A DNA stretch of 64,000 bases from Cercophora sp. LCS_1 (Eukaryota; Ascomycota; Sordariomycetes; Sordariales; Lasiosphaeriaceae). The notes beneath the pieces were generated by a model. It did not search any database and had not been told where the DNA came from. It saw only the letters and a program-made list of their open reading frames with translations. Numbering within the stretch: position 1 is the first letter of the stretch; each line of letters begins with the position of its first letter. Location: positions 310,001-374,000 of the forward strand of contig JAPZLL010000032.1 in the NCBI GenBank assembly GCA_036250225.1, read 5' to 3'. Position numbers and translations under genes: made by a program. Below, piece by piece: positions 30,979 to 42,100 of the stretch.

Positions 30979-31050
30979 TGCTCAGTGGCTAGAGCGGTTG
31001 CCTCGGAGGCTCGTTGGTCTTGGGGGCTTGGGCGTCGGTCTCGTTCCGAG
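30979..31050 (+). other. Second tRNA-like sequence
   Basis: GCTCAGTGGCTAGAGC (30979-30994) forms a perfect 4-bp D-arm-like hairpin with an A-box core, and GGTCTCGTTCCGAGC (31036-31050) is a weak B-box-like hairpin. Anticodon and acceptor stems are not convincing. It could be a decayed tRNA or the head of a tRNA-derived short interspersed element. Confidence 0.3.
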
Positions 31051-31333
31051 CAGGTAAGGTGACTGGAGAGAACCCACAGACCCAACCAGCCTATATGAAG
31101 AAAGGCGCTCGCCAGTCCAGCGGGATAGATAAGAACAGGCAGCCACCAGTCAACCCGGTGGACGGCTCTTGATTTAACGTGTTTTGAGTTACACGGGTTA
31201 TGACATTTTCCTTTGCCTGTGATTAACGTGATTCAGCTTCACGAGTTGGCCGTCGGCTCTGGTCCCTGTTGATGTGGTATTGGTATTAGCACGGATCTAT
31301 GTGGATTTGCCTGGCATCAATTCTCTTACCAGA

Positions 31334-31674
31334 CTAAAAGTCGTGGGCCGGCGCGGTCTTGCAGCCTGGGGCTGCGTGCGCGTCAGCGAGGCAGCAAAGC
31401 CAGCGCATCGACATGGAGTGCCCGTCGCCGCAGGGACTCCACGTGTCGGTGTGATGCCGACACGGGAGGTTACCCCCCGACAGCGCCGAGCACCCTTGCC
31501 GCTTGCACTGCCGGTGACCGGAGGGATCACCGGGTGTGAGGGTCATTGCCGCGACAGCGGTCCGCTGCCGCTCCTCGAGCGTCTGGCTCGCCTCAACACG
31601 CTGCTGCCCGCCTTGGCGCTCCCCAGGCCCATGCCGACGCCCCGACGCCCTGATGACTTGGCGGGCTATCAATT
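31334..31674 (-). CDS. CHORD-like zinc-finger ORF, copy A (likely last exon)
   Basis: The frame has no ATG at its beginning, so it is probably a downstream exon; a CTAG acceptor precedes it. It ends with CKRQGCSALSGG, PCRHHTDTW, RWLCCLADA and GCKTAPAHDF. This is the order C-x3-G-C, C-x2-H, W-x-C-C, G-C and H seen in CHORD zinc-binding domains. The same block recurs in copy B 1.8 kb away. The ATG exon at 31967-32161 is in the same frame and could be the first exon through a weak GTTAGG donor, but the 294-nt intron would be unusually long here. Function is unknown. Confidence 0.45.
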
Positions 31675-31963
31675 CTAGGTGTCAGCGCAGTTCCCAATCT
31701 CGCTATGTATCTTGGTGGCCCAACAGCGCTATTGTCTGTCCCAGGGTCATTGCTGTAGCATCAGTGGGGTTATGGCGTCCAACACATGTTGGTTCCGGGG
31801 CGTCCAAGTGACGAGGATTCTAAGCGCTGTGATGGAAGCGAATGAAAAATAACTTACTGCGGGGATTCCGCAAAACAACTGGCCCTTGGGCCCTGCTCGG
31901 CGCCACCTTGGTGGCCACCCGGGCAGCCTGAGAGATTGCCCCTGAAGTGCCAGCCGCGGGCTC

Positions 31964-32161
31964 CTAACCCGGGACGGACCCTTCAGCAGCGCCCTCCCGG
32001 CTGCCCGCAATCTTGTCGATGGTGGCCTCGACCACCGCGGACACCTCAGGAGACCGCATCAAGGCTTCCAAGACGGCGATCAGCTGATCGCGCGTCAGGT
32101 CGCCAAGACGCGGCTCCTGGGCGCCGGGGGTCGAGGTCGGAGTCTTCTTGTCTTGTGCCAT
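31964..32161 (-). CDS. Short helical ORF, possible first exon of copy A
   Basis: ATG at 32161. 65 codons read MAQDKKTPTSTPGAQEPRLG and then a helix-forming stretch, TRDQLIAVLEALMRSPEVSA followed by VVEATIDKIAG. It is codon-balanced and not low-complexity. It lies upstream of the CHORD-like exon on the same strand and in the same frame. A separate strong GTAAGT donor at about 31858 on this strand does not fit the frame, so the splicing is unresolved. Confidence 0.35.
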   Translation of the reverse strand: MAQDKKTPTSTPGAQEPRLGDLTRDQLIAVLEALMRSPEVSAVVEATIDKIAGSREGAAEGSVPG

Positions 32162-32199
32162 TGCTGTCTCAGTTTTAGCGCATAATATTCCTCAAGCGA

Positions 32200-32760
32200 A
32201 TCAAGGGCAAGGGTAAGGGCAAGGGAAGGTGATGGAAAGAAGAAACACGGGCTGATATGAGTTTAAGCGCCAGGAGCGGCGCCAGCGCAGCGTGTCACAA
32301 GAGCGCCACGGCCATGAGGGAAACGAAGTGAGGGGGTGTAGAATTGCCGAAGCCATCGCACCTCGATAAGAGTATGTCAAAGGCAAAGGTAAAAGAAGCT
32401 GAAAGGGGGCAAGACGTGAGCCGCCACATCATCACCGTTGGGTGAGGGCAGGCAGAAGCGGCTAGGAGCTAGTCTCAACCCGAGCTGAGATGCCAAGAGC
32501 AAGACCATTGCGTTGTGACAAGGGCCAGCAATGGGCATGAGGGAAATGAAGTGCGGTGTGTTGAAATGCCTGACACAAGGCCATCGCACTGCGATGAGGA
32601 CAAGCGGAGGGCACAAGGAAGGGAGATCACAACGAGGCAAAACGCAAAGCGCAAAGTCATTGCGATTCTAAAAGAGCAGGGAGGGGGGAGAGGTGAAAAA
32701 CTTGAACAGAGTTGAGATGTCAAGCCCAAGGGCGTGGCGCTCTGGCAAGGTGATGTAGCG
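32200..32760. repeat. Degenerate repeat tract (about 220-bp period)
   Basis: Related words recur: CATGAGGGAAACGAAGTG near 32316 and CATGAGGGAAATGAAGTG near 32536, each followed by a GCCATCGCAC block, and CAAGGGCAAGG or CAAGCCCAAGGG elements near 32205 and 32725. Copies are diverged. No coding function is seen. Confidence 0.5.
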
Positions 32761-33174
32761 GAAACAAGTACAATAAGTGGCAACAAGGTAAAATAAGTGA
32801 AATATGATGAACTCAAGCGGAAAAGGAACATAAAAAAAGAGGAGGAAGTCGAGGTATGGTGCGAGCAAGGGGGGCTGTGAGGAGAACTTACGGTAGTCTG
32901 GCTGGGTCGGCGTTTTTTGTGATGCTGCCTGGAAAAAGAGAAAATATTTCAAAGGCGGGGCTGAAAAATATTAAATAGTCATGACCGCGAGGACGAACGC
33001 GCTGTTAGCCTACGGTGGGGCATCCCCGAGATGGGATGGAAGACGTGCGGCGGGCGGTGTACTGACCGCAGTCATGAAGGTTCTCGAAATATTTGACCGG
33101 CAGAAACACTTCACCTTTAGGACAACCCCAAAAGCAGTGAAGTGGAAAGCCGCAATCTAGCATATGCTGTCTAC

Positions 33175-33780
33175 CTATGTCCAGAAATCATGCTCTGGCG
33201 CAGTCTTGCAGCCAATATCATCACGCCATTCCTTAGACGGACAACAAGTCCACACACACCGTTCTATGTCACCATTCCCAGGCGCTGCTGTGTAGCTTCC
33301 GCTGTGGTAAACGCAGGGCGTCTGGGAGGGATCCTCTGCTTTTCCACATCCATTTCGCCTGCATATTCGTTTTACTGGGATGGGAGGGGGAGTTGGCTTG
33401 TCAGCAGCGCCCCTCCGCCCTTCGCCTTCACCGCCGTTGTCACCTCCACTATCTTTGTCGTTGCTCCTTCTTTGCAGATGTTTGTCTCTAGTTCTACGCC
33501 GGCCAGGGTTATCTGTGACGTAAACTCGTTTCTTGGGCCTCTGGTTCCTTCGTTGGCCGTCACTGTCTCGAGGCTTTGCTTCACAGTCTTCGAGGCAACT
33601 GTCGGAAGAGTCGATCAGCGTGGAGTCTGAGAGGTGGGACATGCCGAATTCATATTCGCTGATGCGGTGGTAAGTGATATGCTGCCCGGAGTTTTGGAGG
33701 GGCTTGCTCTTTTGCGCGAATAGACGTCTGACCAGCCTGGTACAAAACCCAGAGAGGGACCTAACGCGATCACGAATCAT
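33175..33780 (-). CDS. CHORD-like zinc-finger protein, copy B
   Basis: A single 201-residue frame from the ATG at 33780, with a TATA box about 101 bp upstream. The N-terminus is basic and amphipathic (MIRDRVRSLSGFCTRLVRRL). Residues 70-135 are charged and Arg/Asp/Gly-rich. The C-terminal 60 residues hold ICRRNGCGKAEDPSQTPC, VYHSGSY, CVWTCCPSKEW and GCKTAPEHDFW, the same cysteine/histidine order as copy A and as CHORD domains. CHORD proteins bind zinc and often partner Hsp90/SGT1 in immunity signalling; whether this divergent version does is unknown. Gene status is likely but rests on the motif and promoter only. Confidence 0.55.
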   Translation of the reverse strand: MIRDRVRSLSGFCTRLVRRLFAQKSKPLQNSGQHITYHRISEYEFGMSHLSDSTLIDSSDSCLEDCEAKPRDSDGQRRNQRPKKRVYVTDNPGRRRTRDKHLQRRSNDKDSGGDNGGEGEGRRGAADKPTPPPIPVKRICRRNGCGKAEDPSQTPCVYHSGSYTAAPGNGDIERCVWTCCPSKEWRDDIGCKTAPEHDFWT

Positions 33781-33880
33781 TTTGCAACGGGGCTTGAGCT
33801 TCCAATCCTGGACTTTGTATGCTTGGTCGGGGACGCGTCACAACAAGATGAATATTGCGCATTTTTGGTCTTCCCGGGTA

Positions 33881-33889
33881 CTTTATATA
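33881..33889 (-). promoter_or_regulatory. TATA box of CHORD-like copy B
   Basis: TATATAAAG on the minus strand, about 101 bp upstream of the ATG at 33780. Confidence 0.55.
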
Positions 33890-34878
33890 CACGGGAAAGA
33901 GTGACATTCCACCATTGACTGGTGAGATGGAGTATTGGTCAAGTAAAACTATGTCATCTTCAAATTGTTTGGTGTTTGACCAGCCAGATTTGACTCGAGG
34001 TTTCTTGAGTAACCTATCGTCAAAGGCTTGCTCATTTGTCATACCTTCCATCGTTATGCGGCTCATAGAGTATGAATGGCATCAAGAAACACTTTTACTG
34101 AGCTCCTGCCCCACATGATCTCAAGCGCCTTACTTGGGAACTCACCTGCGACACGCGTCCCGTGACCTAGCTCTCAGCTTTCATCCCATCCGTCTTGGAA
34201 AAGACCCACCAAAGAATCTGGCAGTTTTCATCGCCCCCATTTTGTGCGTGTTGACACGGTACGACTTGGTAAAATCTAGGAGTAAAGTATATGAGTCAAG
34301 CAGGCTGCGACTAATGTATGCTCTAGAGTTGAGCGGCCTACAAAATCATCGTGGGATTGCTTGCTGGGACGCGATAGTGTTACCTTATTGATCTGCCCCT
34401 AAAGCGTTTATTGGTTGCCGCAGAGATGGTGATGCAAGTGGGTTCACTTGCCCCCTTGGACATCGATGACAGCCCGCCAGCGACAACGGAAAAAAATTCC
34501 GGGATGAACGTTATTCTTGGAGTGAAATCTCAGGTTTGGTCAAATTAAGGACGCTGAAACTTCATGTAATTTGATCTGGGATCGCGTGACCCGGGGAGGT
34601 GGGGGCGGCTGGCAAATTGGCAGGGTGACAAGTTTGTCGCAGGAGAGCATGCTCGCTAGTCACGATGCAAGGAAGGTGGAACACAAGGCAAAACCAGCCT
34701 GACTTCAGGCATCATATTGAACACAAAGAGCTCAGATGTAAGGTAACTAGGTAAACACTTGTTGAGCCTGAGTAGTCAACTGAAAAAGAAAAGAAACCAT
34801 CCCGTGAGCTGGGCAACTTGCCCGCCGTGAAAAGCTCGTCACCTTCCAGCATGAAAACCCTTTTGTCCTTCACTCCTT
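33890..34878. other. Gene-free region, about 990 bp
   Basis: Only short frames without domains occur. The left part is A+T-richer than flanking genes. The right end is the 3' side of the Lys-tailed protein gene. Confidence 0.45.
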
Positions 34879-35301
34879 TCAACAACCTCCGCCCCTCTTG
34901 CCCTTCTTGTTCTTCTTGTTGTTCTTCTTCTTCTTGCCACTAGCTCCAGCCTTGCCGGACGACGGCTCCGCAGCGGCAGAAGGCAGCAACTCTTCGACAG
35001 TAGCTGCGGTAGTAGCCTCGGCAGCAATTCTCGCGGAGCGCAGCTTCTCGAGAGTGCTCTCAATGTCTCCCTGCATCTCGCAGGCGTACCCCAAGTCTTT
35101 CTTCATCACGTATTCCGTCTGATCGATGATATAAGCGGCCATGTTGCAGTTGAACTCTGCTAACTTCGACGCCGGGGTGTCCTCCGAGAGCTTGGCGTAC
35201 TCATTCTTCACGTTGGCGAGTACTTGCTCGTTGTACTTCTTGCGGAGCTTGCTCTGGTACTGGAGGTGCGTCCAGGTCGCCTTCACTTGCGAGGTTGCCA
35301 T
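34879..35301 (-). CDS. Small helical protein with poly-Lys tail
   Basis: 140 residues from an ACCATGG start at 35301. Residues 1-95 are predicted helical and mildly amphipathic (WTHLQYQSKLRKKYNEQVLA, AAYIIDQTEYVMKKDLGYA, IESTLEKLRSARIAAEA). They are followed by an Ala/Ser/Pro spacer and a Lys/Asn-rich tail ending RGGGC. The 5' untranslated region contains a clean intron (35398-35349, GTATGC donor, TTACAG acceptor), which argues for a transcribed gene. No signal peptide or known family was recognised. The basic tail suggests nucleic-acid or nucleolar association, as inference. Confidence 0.65.
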   Translation of the reverse strand: MATSQVKATWTHLQYQSKLRKKYNEQVLANVKNEYAKLSEDTPASKLAEFNCNMAAYIIDQTEYVMKKDLGYACEMQGDIESTLEKLRSARIAAEATTAATVEELLPSAAAEPSSGKAGASGKKKKNNKKNKKGKRGGGC

Positions 35302-35398
35302 GGTTGGTTTTGGCTTCGGCGGGGTGGGTCAATGTAAGTTGATGGATGCTGTAAATATTTAGCAATAATGCTTTCGATTGGGGAAGGGTATAGCATAC

Positions 35399-36799
35399 CT
35401 TGACTTGAGCTGGATGGGTTGAAGTTGGAGAGTGTTGCAGGGAAGAAGTGGGGGTTGCAGAAACTTTTTGATTTTATAAGCATCAATCTCTGCTGAGGGG
35501 AATATCGACGCCTACGTTGACCGGCGGAAGGAAGGAGCTTGGATCGACAAAAGGTCCACGTCGAAGTTCAGCGGCAACAGTTTCTTGGAGAGGCAGAGGA
35601 ACGCCAATTCGGGAAGGAACTAGCATTGCGAAAAAAGGACAGTAATAAGCAGGAGTCTTTGAAGTCAGGGTTAAAATCTTTAAGCCTTTACAACTCTATT
35701 GATGCGGCGTTGAAGATAAAAGTAGAGGGAAAAGAGGAAAAACAGCGAATGGGAGAGAAGCCGGTGAGCCAGCGCACGGCTGATGACCGCTCCAATGACA
35801 CTTTATCGACATTCCCTGCGTGTCCCTAGTTTGCCCAATGATTCCGCGCTGTGAGAAGTCCTTTGTGGCAAATAGATATTGGCAGGTTTTTCACTTCTTT
35901 CCCTTGTGAATGTCAGTGGAATTTGGGTTGAGATGTGTGACACACTTCGCCACAGATCCAAAGCCATTGGGAAAGGAGAACCTTTCATAAATGGTATCAA
36001 TGAGACTCGGCCCCTATCCCATATTGAAAAACAGAACATCAAGTTTAGAAATAGCCTTAATGTATATTCAGGCCGTCTAGTTCACGGGAGAAGGCTATAA
36101 AGCATGATCCTGTGCTTCCCTTGATAGGAACTGCTTCCTATATATCCTTTGATGAGGCAGTCCATTAAATCATTTCCAGGTTGTTATTTACCTGCTGTTC
36201 GTTCCCATCAATTTTCTATTGCTGTACATCATCACAAGCTAGTGTACACGCTCACCTGTTTCTTTTCCATTGTGAAAGAGCGTGTTTCGTGTGCCCCACT
36301 TTCTTGTGCTCAATTTCCCCTCGGGCATGCGAGCAGTATCTCAGGGATGATAGTTCTCGCATATTGGAAGTGCAACTTGAGGTTGCACTGCGAAGCTCCT
36401 CACATGCGGCATGTTCGGGTCTCTTTCCGCTGGCCCGGGTCCGAGCTGCCCCGGGTACCTCAACCCTCGGACTCTGTAATGAATATGATGCGATATATTG
36501 CCCGGTCTGGGAATTTCATGCAAGGGACTGCCGCCCTCCTGCGGTGAGGGGCTGGAACCTGGCCATTTCCCCTCAGCGGCACTTGTGTAACCGTCGCATG
36601 AAATCCCGCCGCCAGCAGAGCGGGAAATTTGGTAAAAACAAATAAAGCGAAGCGACATGAAGCTAATTGCAACGCAGCGACGATTGGAAGTCCGAGGGGT
36701 CTGCAGGAGCGGGGAAGCGTCAATAAAAACGGAGCGGTCTGCCCTTGGTGTTGGCGCCCGCTGTGACATCGCCGTCCCTCGAAGGCTCGACGCAGAACA
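35399..36799. other. 1.4-kb intergenic region
   Basis: No ATG-started frame with domain character was found. The left 400 bp is A+G-rich on the plus strand. The right end is the promoter of the GMC oxidoreductase. Confidence 0.45.
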
Positions 36800-38629
36800 A
36801 TGTTGGCCAAGACTGGTGTCTTTCTGGCGGTCGCCACCTCCGTTGCGGCGAAGGAGCCTTACGACTATGTATGTGTCTCCTTTCTTTCTTTTGAATGGTC
36901 GCGAAGCTAACCTCGTATCCTGCAGATCATCGTCGGCGGCGGCACCGCTGGGCTTGCGCTTGCGACGCGTCTGAGCAATGGCCTTCCCGACTCGCAAATC
37001 CTCGTCCTCGAGGCCGGTCCTGCCGCCGCTTTTGAGGAGCTGCGCATCACGGTCCCTGGTATGCGTGGGTCTGGCCTCGGCTCCATTTACGACTGGAACT
37101 TCACCACGACGGCGCAACCGCACATTGCCAACCGAACGATCGACGTCAACCGTGGTAAGGTCCTGGGGGGCTCCTCGGCGCTCAACTACCTCTGCTACGA
37201 CCGCGCCGCCTCTGCCGAGTACGACGCATGGGGGTCGCTCATCAATAACACCAAGCAATGGAACTGGGACGTCATGATCTCGGCCATGCTCAAGTCAGAG
37301 AACTTTACGGGCGAGGATGGCGACCAGCACGGCCGAACAGGGCCAATCCGGACCACCTACAACCGCATCGTGCCCCAGATACTCGAGACGTGGAAGCCGA
37401 CACTGAACAAGCTTGGCGTGCCGATTCGAGACGGCAGCTCTCTTGGAGGGAAGCCTGTCGGCGTCATGTACCAGCCCACCAACATCGACACAACCCGTTA
37501 CACGCGATCCAACAGCGCCACAGACTACCTCCCGCTGGCAGGCGCCAACCTTGAGGTTCGAGCAAACACGCGCGTCGCCAAGGTTGAGTTTGTGCCTGGC
37601 TCGAAGCCATTGAAGGCAGCGGGCGTCATCTTAGAGGACGGGACAAAGATCAGCGCCCAACGCGAAGTCATTCTCTCCGCAGGCGCGGTGCAAAGCCCAG
37701 GCCTCCTCGAACTCTCTGGTATCGGGCAGTCCAAAATCCTCAAGGCTGCGAATATCACCCAGTCGAAGGACCTCGCGGGTGTCGGAGAGAACTACCAAGA
37801 CCACATCCGCCTTTCCAACGTCTACCGGCTCAAAGACAACTACTCCTCCTTCGACCCCATGATCTACGACAGCGCCGGCGCCTTTGCGACGGAACAGATG
37901 CGTCTCTGGCTAGACAACAAAGTGTCGTGGTACGACTACACTTCATCGGCATACTCCTTTGTGAACTGGGGGCTCGTCGGCAACACGACGCAAACCAACC
38001 TCACCCGACTCGCCAAGAGCCACAAGGCAAGCAGCGTCGTTGATAAGAAGAAGATCGAGTTCCTCTCCGACCCGTCCGTTCCCCAACTCGAAATCATCAT
38101 GGAGAGCAACTTTGTCGGCGCAACGCCCTACCCTGGCAGCGGCAACTTCGCAACCCTCATTTCGTCCGTCATGCACCCCATGAGTCGCGGCAGCGTGCAT
38201 ATCGACCCAGCCAGTCCGCTCGGCAAGCCGATTATCGACCCGCGCTATCTCTCGCATGAGTATGATATCCAGGCACTCATCGAAGGCGCCAAGTTCGCGC
38301 GTCGAATTGCTGAGACGAAACCGATGGCGGATATCTGGGCGGCTGAGGTTGAGCCGGGTGTTGGCGTGCAAACTGAGACGCAGTGGCGTGAGTTTGCGAG
38401 AGGCGCGATGGGCAGTTTCTTCCATCCTGTTGGGACGTGCGCAATGCTTCCTGAGAGTGATGGGGGTGTAGTTGATGCGGAGCTGAAGGTGTATGGGACG
38501 GAGAATCTGCGAGTTGTGGATTGCAGTGTTATCCCGGTCTTGTTGTCTGCGCACATTCAGACTGCGGCTTATGGGATTGCAGAGGTCGCTGCTGAATTGA
38601 TTGCGAGGGAAGGGAAGAGGGCGGTGTGA
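36800..38629 (+). CDS. Secreted GMC oxidoreductase
   Basis: Exons 36800-36868 and 36926-38629 give 590 residues, with a 57-nt intron. MLAKTGVFLAVATSVAA is a signal peptide. DYIIVGGGTAGLALATRLS (about 22-40) is the FAD-binding beta-alpha-beta, and NRGKVLGGSSALNYLCYDRA is the GMC signature 1 region. AVQSPGLLELSGIG is signature 2. The active-site His pair lies near 523 (FFHPVGTCAM) and 566 (VLLSAHIQTAAYGIAE). Such flavoenzymes oxidise glucose, aryl or other alcohols and often feed H2O2 to peroxidases. The substrate is not decidable. Confidence 0.92.
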
Positions 38630-39165
38630 TGCCAAGTAGTCCGTTGTCCTTGTCCTTGGATATACATGAACAAGACAATGCCATCGGGTTGAAGGAGAAA
38701 AGCAACGAGAAGCTGACTCTTCACTGCCCTGGGTGAGCGTTGTGAGTGCGCTTGGACATAAGCTTCACTAGGTACCTGGACAATCTGATCTTTTGATTGG
38801 CATGTTGGCCGGCCCATTCCATCCGATTTCAAGGCAGTTCTTCCAAGAACCGCTGGGACCCGGATGTGTCCAGAGGCGCAGCATCGCGCTTCGCTCTTGG
38901 CAGAACGCCACGCACACTCATGGTGATGCTGCAGCTTGACGTGTTAGGCCAATCGGCTCTTGCCGCAGCTGCATTATGCACCAATGAGACGACTGAAGAA
39001 GGGTGCGCGTTTTCCCAGGTTGTATGTAGGGCACATTTGTGCCAACGGACGGTGCCTTGGCATATGTGGCCCATTTCTTTTCCACGCAACTACCTTCAGC
39101 TCTGAAAGCATCAACGACCACGACACTTGTATTTCTCTCCCTTCAGAATTCAGTGCTTATTCCAG
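38630..39165. other. Intergenic region, 536 bp
   Basis: No gene was seen. It separates the GMC gene from the Clr5-type gene in the same orientation. Confidence 0.5.
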
Positions 39166-42100
39166 ATGGACGGTCAACAATCCAGACACCCGGAGGTAAA
39201 CTTCCTGAATGCACCCGTCGCGCAGCGAGTCGCGCCTGAAGAATGGGAGTTTTACAAGGATATCATCATGTCCAAATACGACACTAAGAAGTTAGCTGTT
39301 GTTGTAAAAGAGATGAGAGATGAGTATCATTTTGTTGCAAAGTACGGTCGTGTCGTTCCGCGATTCTTGATGCCTGAATACTAGCTAATCAAGCCAGTGA
39401 GAGACAAATGGTATATCACCTGAAGATATGGGACCGAAAGAAATCCAAGATGGTAAGCCAGAGGTTTACGCTCTGCTATGTGTCCTTTATTCTAACAAGC
39501 TATGCCCCTTAGAGACGCGCCACAAGCGCCAAGAACCCGCAGAGCGGCGAAGCAGGTCCGGAAGACTCCACGCAAACCTTTGTTGATCTCCTCGATGCTA
39601 CTGCCCAGGATCCCCCGTTGCCTAACGGGCCATGTGAAGTAGCGAACACTGATTCTGGGTATGGGTCAGTATCGAAACCGGGGCCAGGCGCAACCGGAAT
39701 CCGAGAAACAGCAGATTTGAAAGTGGAGGACGAGAGAGAGGATACCACGATGCGACAGCCTGAGTGCATCGCCGACGAGATCGATGCGCAAACGGAATAT
39801 TCAGCCGCAACCACAACGGCAGAGCATCAGATTGACGTTTACATGAGAGAGCTCTCCGCTGACATCTATGGGAAAGTACGACGCCATGTCAGCACTCACG
39901 AGTGGCCCGTTCTTTGCGAGATGTTGCCTGATCTCATCAAGGGCTTTGCAGTCAAGCTTGGCCGAGACGACTCTCATATCAGCCGTGTTATTATGTACTT
40001 CATTCACAAGCATCACCGGTAGGTTATGTGTGCTCCCCCAAGCGGAGGCAGAGCTGACGGGGTCGTGCCCAGCCAACTGATCACGCACCTCGAGGACCTC
40101 TTCTCAGCCGCTGCCAACGACGACCCCGTAGAAAACGATAAGGACAATTCGGACGTGATGCCACTCCACGACAAAATCCTTTTGTGGATCAACATGCAGG
40201 GGGCAAAACCGCCCGTTGTTCACGAAGGCGACGCATTTGTGGGCGTTGTAGAGGACGAGGAGGATCCAATGACCGACTTCGAGCAGGTCGAGTTCCAACG
40301 ATACTTTGTCGCCATATACCGCAGCGCTTCTTATGAATGGTTCATCCGCACTGTCTGCAAACACGCTCGCTTACACGCCCCCGAGTCTCCTCATGGCGCC
40401 TCCTTGCAGGACAGTCCGGCCCACATTCACGACACTGTCTTGCGACAATTCCCCTCAGGAAAGATCAGCAAACGAAGGCCACCGCCTATCCATCGTGCAA
40501 CTTTTCGAATTCGCCGGGACTGGAACCAGTATAAAGGTATGGACCAACAGATGCTTCACCAAATTCACCAAGTTGTTGTTGCGACGGGCTGCGCCGGGGA
40601 GATGCAAATCACAACCGTAGCCGAGTACGTCCGGCAGACCTGGCCCTCGGGAGGCGAGGAGTTCGCCAACTCATTCCTGACGGGCATCTACAAGTTCGCA
40701 CCATGCCCTGGCTTAACGACCAGTCGGGATGATATAGAACGCTCGGGACTGAGGCCTGACGAGGTTTTTGTTGACACCCTCCCAGACAAAACCCGCGTGG
40801 CAGTGGGAATGGACTGCGGAAATGTCTTTGTCACAGTCGACGGAACATCCTACTCGATTGCAGAGTGTGGCGAGGAGCTTGGGTGGCTTTCAGCAGTTCT
40901 CTTCGGACGGCCGCCCATATCAATATCAACACCCACGAATCACTGCTATTATGTGAGACCTGAGGTCGTTCCTCTGGAAGTTAGCCTTCCGGATATCCTA
41001 TCCATCTCGGACTCAGCGGAGGGTAATTTGCATCTCCTCACCCACGACAGCCCGAAAAGGCTCGAGATCAAGTTTTCAACTAGAACGGCGGAGACTCGCT
41101 GGGAGCGGGTGCTCCAACCTCTGCAGTCGGATGATCTACAGCCTATGGTTGTTGGGGGGTATCCTGTCGCCCGGCGGCCAGACAACATCTCGGCACTAGA
41201 TCTATCTTCTCGAGCACTGCTGAGAAAGCTCGGCGGTTTTGGGATCTCGCTGTTCCAGAAGCACGTCGAGTTAAAACTTCCCGGCACCAACCTTTATTTG
41301 GTCAAGAAAACGGAATGTGCGCTTTACTGGCACCCGATACCGACATCTATCGCTTCCTGCCCTTTTTCCGGTCGTCATAGACAGGGAGACGGCGTTCTCA
41401 ACAACACGGTCATCCCTGAATCAACTGAATTGTGGAATAGTCGGCATATGATCTGCGCTTGCGGCACAACGAGTGTCTCCGAGTGCACGGCTGCCGAGAT
41501 GGATCAATGCACAGGTACGTAACCAGCACTCAACGCGCCGTCGGCCTCGCTAACTAGACAAGTCAACGCATCGCCAAAAAGCAGCGAAGGTGGCGACTCT
41601 CAGCTAGCCACCCCATCGAGCTCGTCCCTGGACCCGGATATGTTGTCGGTGCCAAGCCAGTCTGACGATGGCTGGGGCCCAACCCGCGCAAGTTTTGGCC
41701 TCCGGGTCTTTCGGAGGATCTTCTATCGTCTGCTGAAAGAAAGTCCGCGGCATTGGCAATGCGGATTGACCAATGCCTCCAGTCAAAAGCCAACAACAAG
41801 GGGTTCGGGGGCTCAGGGGTCAAGTGCGTCGACAGCCTATCCAGGTGCCACTCCTCGCAGCAACGGTCTTGGGAGGAAACGCGCCCGGGGGGGTGTTTCT
41901 CGGGATCAACAGGGCCGGGACGAGGATTGCGATGGCGATGATGATCCTCGTGGCGGCAAAAAGCCCAGAGTGACAACTCCTGACGGTCAGAAAAAGTCAC
42001 GGTTTCTTGCGTGTCCGTTTTGGAAGTGGGACCAGTCTAGACACCACGAATGCTTCGCAAAGAAACTTGATACCATCGGTCACCTCAAGCAGCATCTCAA

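Larger units (their letters stand above)
29908..31333. other. Gene-poor region with pyrimidine tracts and tRNA-like relics
   Basis: No gene seen. Pyrimidine-rich stretches occur at 29925-30010 and 30640-30800 with repeated TTCCCAT/TTTCCC words. A 44-bp tandem duplication and two tRNA-like sequences are listed separately. The composition resembles decayed repeat DNA. Confidence 0.5.

Noticed and set aside
36341..37258. Minus-strand frame of 305 codons
   Set aside because: It is antisense to the first exons of the GMC oxidoreductase and has no recognisable domain.
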